From assembly GCA_035570495.1 (NCBI GenBank), contig DATMLO010000186.1, positions 1-7,416 of the forward strand: a stretch of 7,416 bases of DNA, read 5' to 3'. Positions 6,483 to 7,416 of this stretch are shown here, piece by piece. The DNA comes from DATARH01 sp035570495 (GTDB lineage Bacteria; Pseudomonadota; Alphaproteobacteria; ATCC43930; CGMCC-115725). The stretch's first letter is position 1. Every line of letters starts with the position of its first letter. The translations under genes were made by a program, and so were the position numbers. The notes beneath the pieces were generated by a model. The model had not been told where the DNA came from, did no database searches, and worked only from the letters and a program-made list of their open reading frames with translations.

Positions 6483-7053
6483 TATTTCGTGTCTCTAGCG
6501 CAAACCGCTCGGCAAGATGCGCCGCAGTGTTTAGATAACGCATTCGTCTATATTTTGTTTCCGGCTTTGTTGTCGACCATGAATCCCAACGCGGAAAATG
6601 AAGAGAATCACATTCATCTTTTACCTCATCATGATCAAAATCACGTACATATAAGTGATGTGCGAATGAATTTCTGATCCGGCGAATTGCATCCAGATCT
6701 TCTCTTACTCTTTCTCCAAATAGATTAACGGCAAACCCGATTTTGATTTTGTGATTAAAAGAGCCTAATGGTGAGTTATCATTATCAAACATATCCTTTT
6801 GCTGTGTCGGTGTAAGCGGCCTAAATCGCACCATTATTGCTAACGCTAAATTATTTTCAAGTAGACCAGCACCAACAATGGCAGCCGTCCGATTATCGCC
6901 GCGATCCATTTCCGAAAAAATCGCCATGCCATCGATAATGGGGGCATTTCGTGGCGGCCGGGAAGGCGACGCCTCTTTCTGCTTAGCCTGCCTGAAGCGC
7001 GGCGAAGGTGGGCGGTCTTTAGGCTTGGGCGGCTTGGGTTCGCGCGGCGCCAT
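6424..7053 (-). CDS. MltR-like all-helical protein (mannitol-repressor family-like)
   Basis: The 209-residue product has a Pro/Lys/Arg-rich, probably disordered first 42 residues and then a helical domain. Motifs resembling the MltR family are SEMDRGDNRTAAIVGAGLL (47-65), SPLGSFNHKIKIGFAV (94-109) and IRRIRNSFAHH (123-133). In E. coli MltR is a repressor of the mannitol operon with no classical DNA-binding fold; most homologues are uncharacterised. R127-N-S-F-A-H132 also matches the R-x4-6-H pattern of HEPN ribonucleases, so a nuclease or toxin role is possible, but unproven. The 3' half is clearly more A+T-rich than the flanking chromosome, indicating transfer. GGGGAA about 9 bases before ATG 7053 is a moderate ribosome site; Met43 (6927) is an alternative start leaving only the conserved domain. 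It is divergent from the 62-aa gene and overlaps the 65-aa gene's end. No mannitol genes are nearby, so a mannitol role is unlikely here. Confidence 0.75.
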   Translation of the reverse strand: MAPREPKPPKPKDRPPSPRFRQAKQKEASPSRPPRNAPIIDGMAIFSEMDRGDNRTAAIVGAGLLENNLALAIMVRFRPLTPTQQKDMFDNDNSPLGSFNHKIKIGFAVNLFGERVREDLDAIRRIRNSFAHHLYVRDFDHDEVKDECDSLHFPRWDSWSTTKPETKYRRMRYLNTAAHLAERFALETRNIKRPSEPRVCSYDLVWPFP

Positions 7054-7069
7054 GTGTTACATTCCCCGA

Positions 7070-7258
7070 ATGAGCGACCAGGGAGGCGACGACGATCGGG
7101 TTGCCCAGCGCTTCGACAAGCTGTTGCTGAAGCTGTTGAAGACGCCTCCCCAGTCGCGCGCCGAGGTCGCCGAGGCTGCGCGGCGCGCGAAGGGGAAGAA
7201 GGCTACTCGGATTCCCGGCAAGCGCGCCAGCGCAGGAAAGCGTGGAGGCGCTGCTTAG
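7070..7258 (+). CDS. Small basic hypothetical protein, 62 aa
   Basis: The product starts MSDQGGDDDRVAQRFDKLLLKLL, a short acidic head and one amphipathic helix, then KTPPQSRAEVAEAARRAKGKK and a Lys/Arg/Ala/Gly-rich tail that could bind nucleic acid. I do not recognise a named family. No Shine-Dalgarno precedes ATG 7070. An alternative ATG at 7052 adds six residues and shares the CATG with the start of the divergent MltR-like gene. Its TAG stop (7256-7258) overlaps the TAA stop of the transposase (7255-7257, opposite strand) by two bases. Such tight packing on both sides suggests it belongs to the same mobile unit. It could be an accessory protein, an antitoxin-like partner of the MltR/HEPN-like protein, or a non-coding frame; the RFDKLLLKLLKTPP core looks protein-like to me. 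Confidence 0.55.
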   Translation: MSDQGGDDDRVAQRFDKLLLKLLKTPPQSRAEVAEAARRAKGKKATRIPGKRASAGKRGGAA

Positions 7259-7416
7259 CCGTTCGCGGCTTTGTCAGGCTGTCGGTACAGGAGCCGCTTG
7301 CCCTTAGCTCCGGCGAGCAAGGCGGCTGCCCGTTCCCCGTCCGTCATGTCGCGGGTGTTGGCGCGGAAATCGAACTCGGCGAGGTAGCGATGCAAGTGCG
7401 CCTCGCTGATGTTATG
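7255..7416 (-). CDS. IS1595-family transposase, C-terminal 53 residues (runs off window)
   Basis: Read leftward from the window edge, the frame gives HNISEAHLHRYLAEFDFRAN, then TRDMTDGERAAALLAGAKGK and RLLYRQPDKAANG, stop TAA. This is the region just after the last catalytic Glu/Asn of the IS1595 DDE-type transposase, where members read 'HHIS-x-x-HL-x-RY-x-x-EF-x-x-R-x-N-x-R' and end 'GKRL-x-YR'. The zinc-binding N-terminus, the DD residues and the upstream terminal repeat are outside the window, so I cannot judge whether it is intact. The end is undamaged. Its stop overlaps that of the convergent 62-aa gene, and the element boundary in arsC is about 1.08 kb beyond the stop, much farther than in a simple IS. 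Confidence 0.82.
   Translation of the reverse strand, partial: HNISEAHLHRYLAEFDFRANTRDMTDGERAAALLAGAKGKRLLYRQPDKAANG

Larger units (their letters stand above)
6179..7416. mobile_element. IS1595-family element with cargo genes (partial, inserted in arsC)
   Basis: The left boundary is where ArsC similarity stops, after codon 46 (6178); the first element bases are GGGAATTATCAGGTTGACG or begin a few bases into that string. The right part holds the C-terminus of an IS1595-type transposase on the minus strand that runs out of the window. Between them lie three small genes not found in the core of simple IS elements. The transposase reads toward 6179, so this boundary would be the end downstream of the transposase. 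IS1595 is a family known to include members with passenger genes. The matching terminal inverted repeat, the 8-base target duplication and the other arsC half would lie beyond 7416 and cannot be seen. An alternative is a simple IS sitting inside another island that itself broke arsC. Confidence 0.6.

Noticed and set aside
7270..7290. TTGTCAGGCTGTCGGTA as an internal copy of the element's end (TTATCAGGTTGACGTA)
   Set aside because: It is in direct rather than inverted orientation, imperfect, and lies inside the transposase coding region.

Overview
The window is GC-rich, with strong G/C third-position bias and gene families typical of Alphaproteobacteria. A soil or plant-associated Rhodospirillales/Rhizobiales-type genome is my best inference, but no marker gene fixes the taxon.

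Layout. (1) 1-1529, plus: the 3' 95% or so of a family 5 (peptide/opine/nickel-type) ABC transporter substrate-binding protein, cut by the window's left edge just after the signal peptide. (2) 1555-2564, minus: a CtBP-like D-2-hydroxyacid dehydrogenase, tail-to-tail with the transporter gene. Its reading frame is broken by one apparently missing base near 2186/2187. (3) 2565-3258: an intergenic stretch. It holds a decayed 3' fragment of an HNH/DUF1524-type nuclease on the minus strand (about 2715-2936). It also holds a compact unit of three perfect hairpins (3064-3153) ending in a textbook intrinsic terminator, with no protein gene in front of it. I read this unit as a small RNA gene. (4) 3259-5654, plus: a family IV (HSL-type) alpha/beta-hydrolase followed by a DHA2-type MFS exporter, probably co-transcribed. 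(5) 5662-5874, minus: a dodecin flavin-storage protein. (6) 6041 onward, plus: a glutaredoxin-type arsenate reductase, arsC, cut off after about 46 codons.

The arsC break at about 6179 begins different, visibly more A+T-rich DNA that runs to the right edge. This segment holds a 65-aa protein, an MltR-like protein with an R-N-x3-H motif, a 62-aa basic protein, and at the edge the C-terminal 53 residues of an IS1595-family transposase reading leftward. The simplest reading is an IS1595-type element with cargo genes downstream of its transposase, inserted into arsC. Its transposase-proximal end and the rest of arsC would lie outside the window.

Functionally, the left two thirds is ordinary metabolic and transport content (oligopeptide-type uptake, 2-ketoacid reduction, ester hydrolysis, efflux, flavin buffering). 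The less ordinary parts are the three-hairpin RNA candidate and the cargo-bearing element in arsC.
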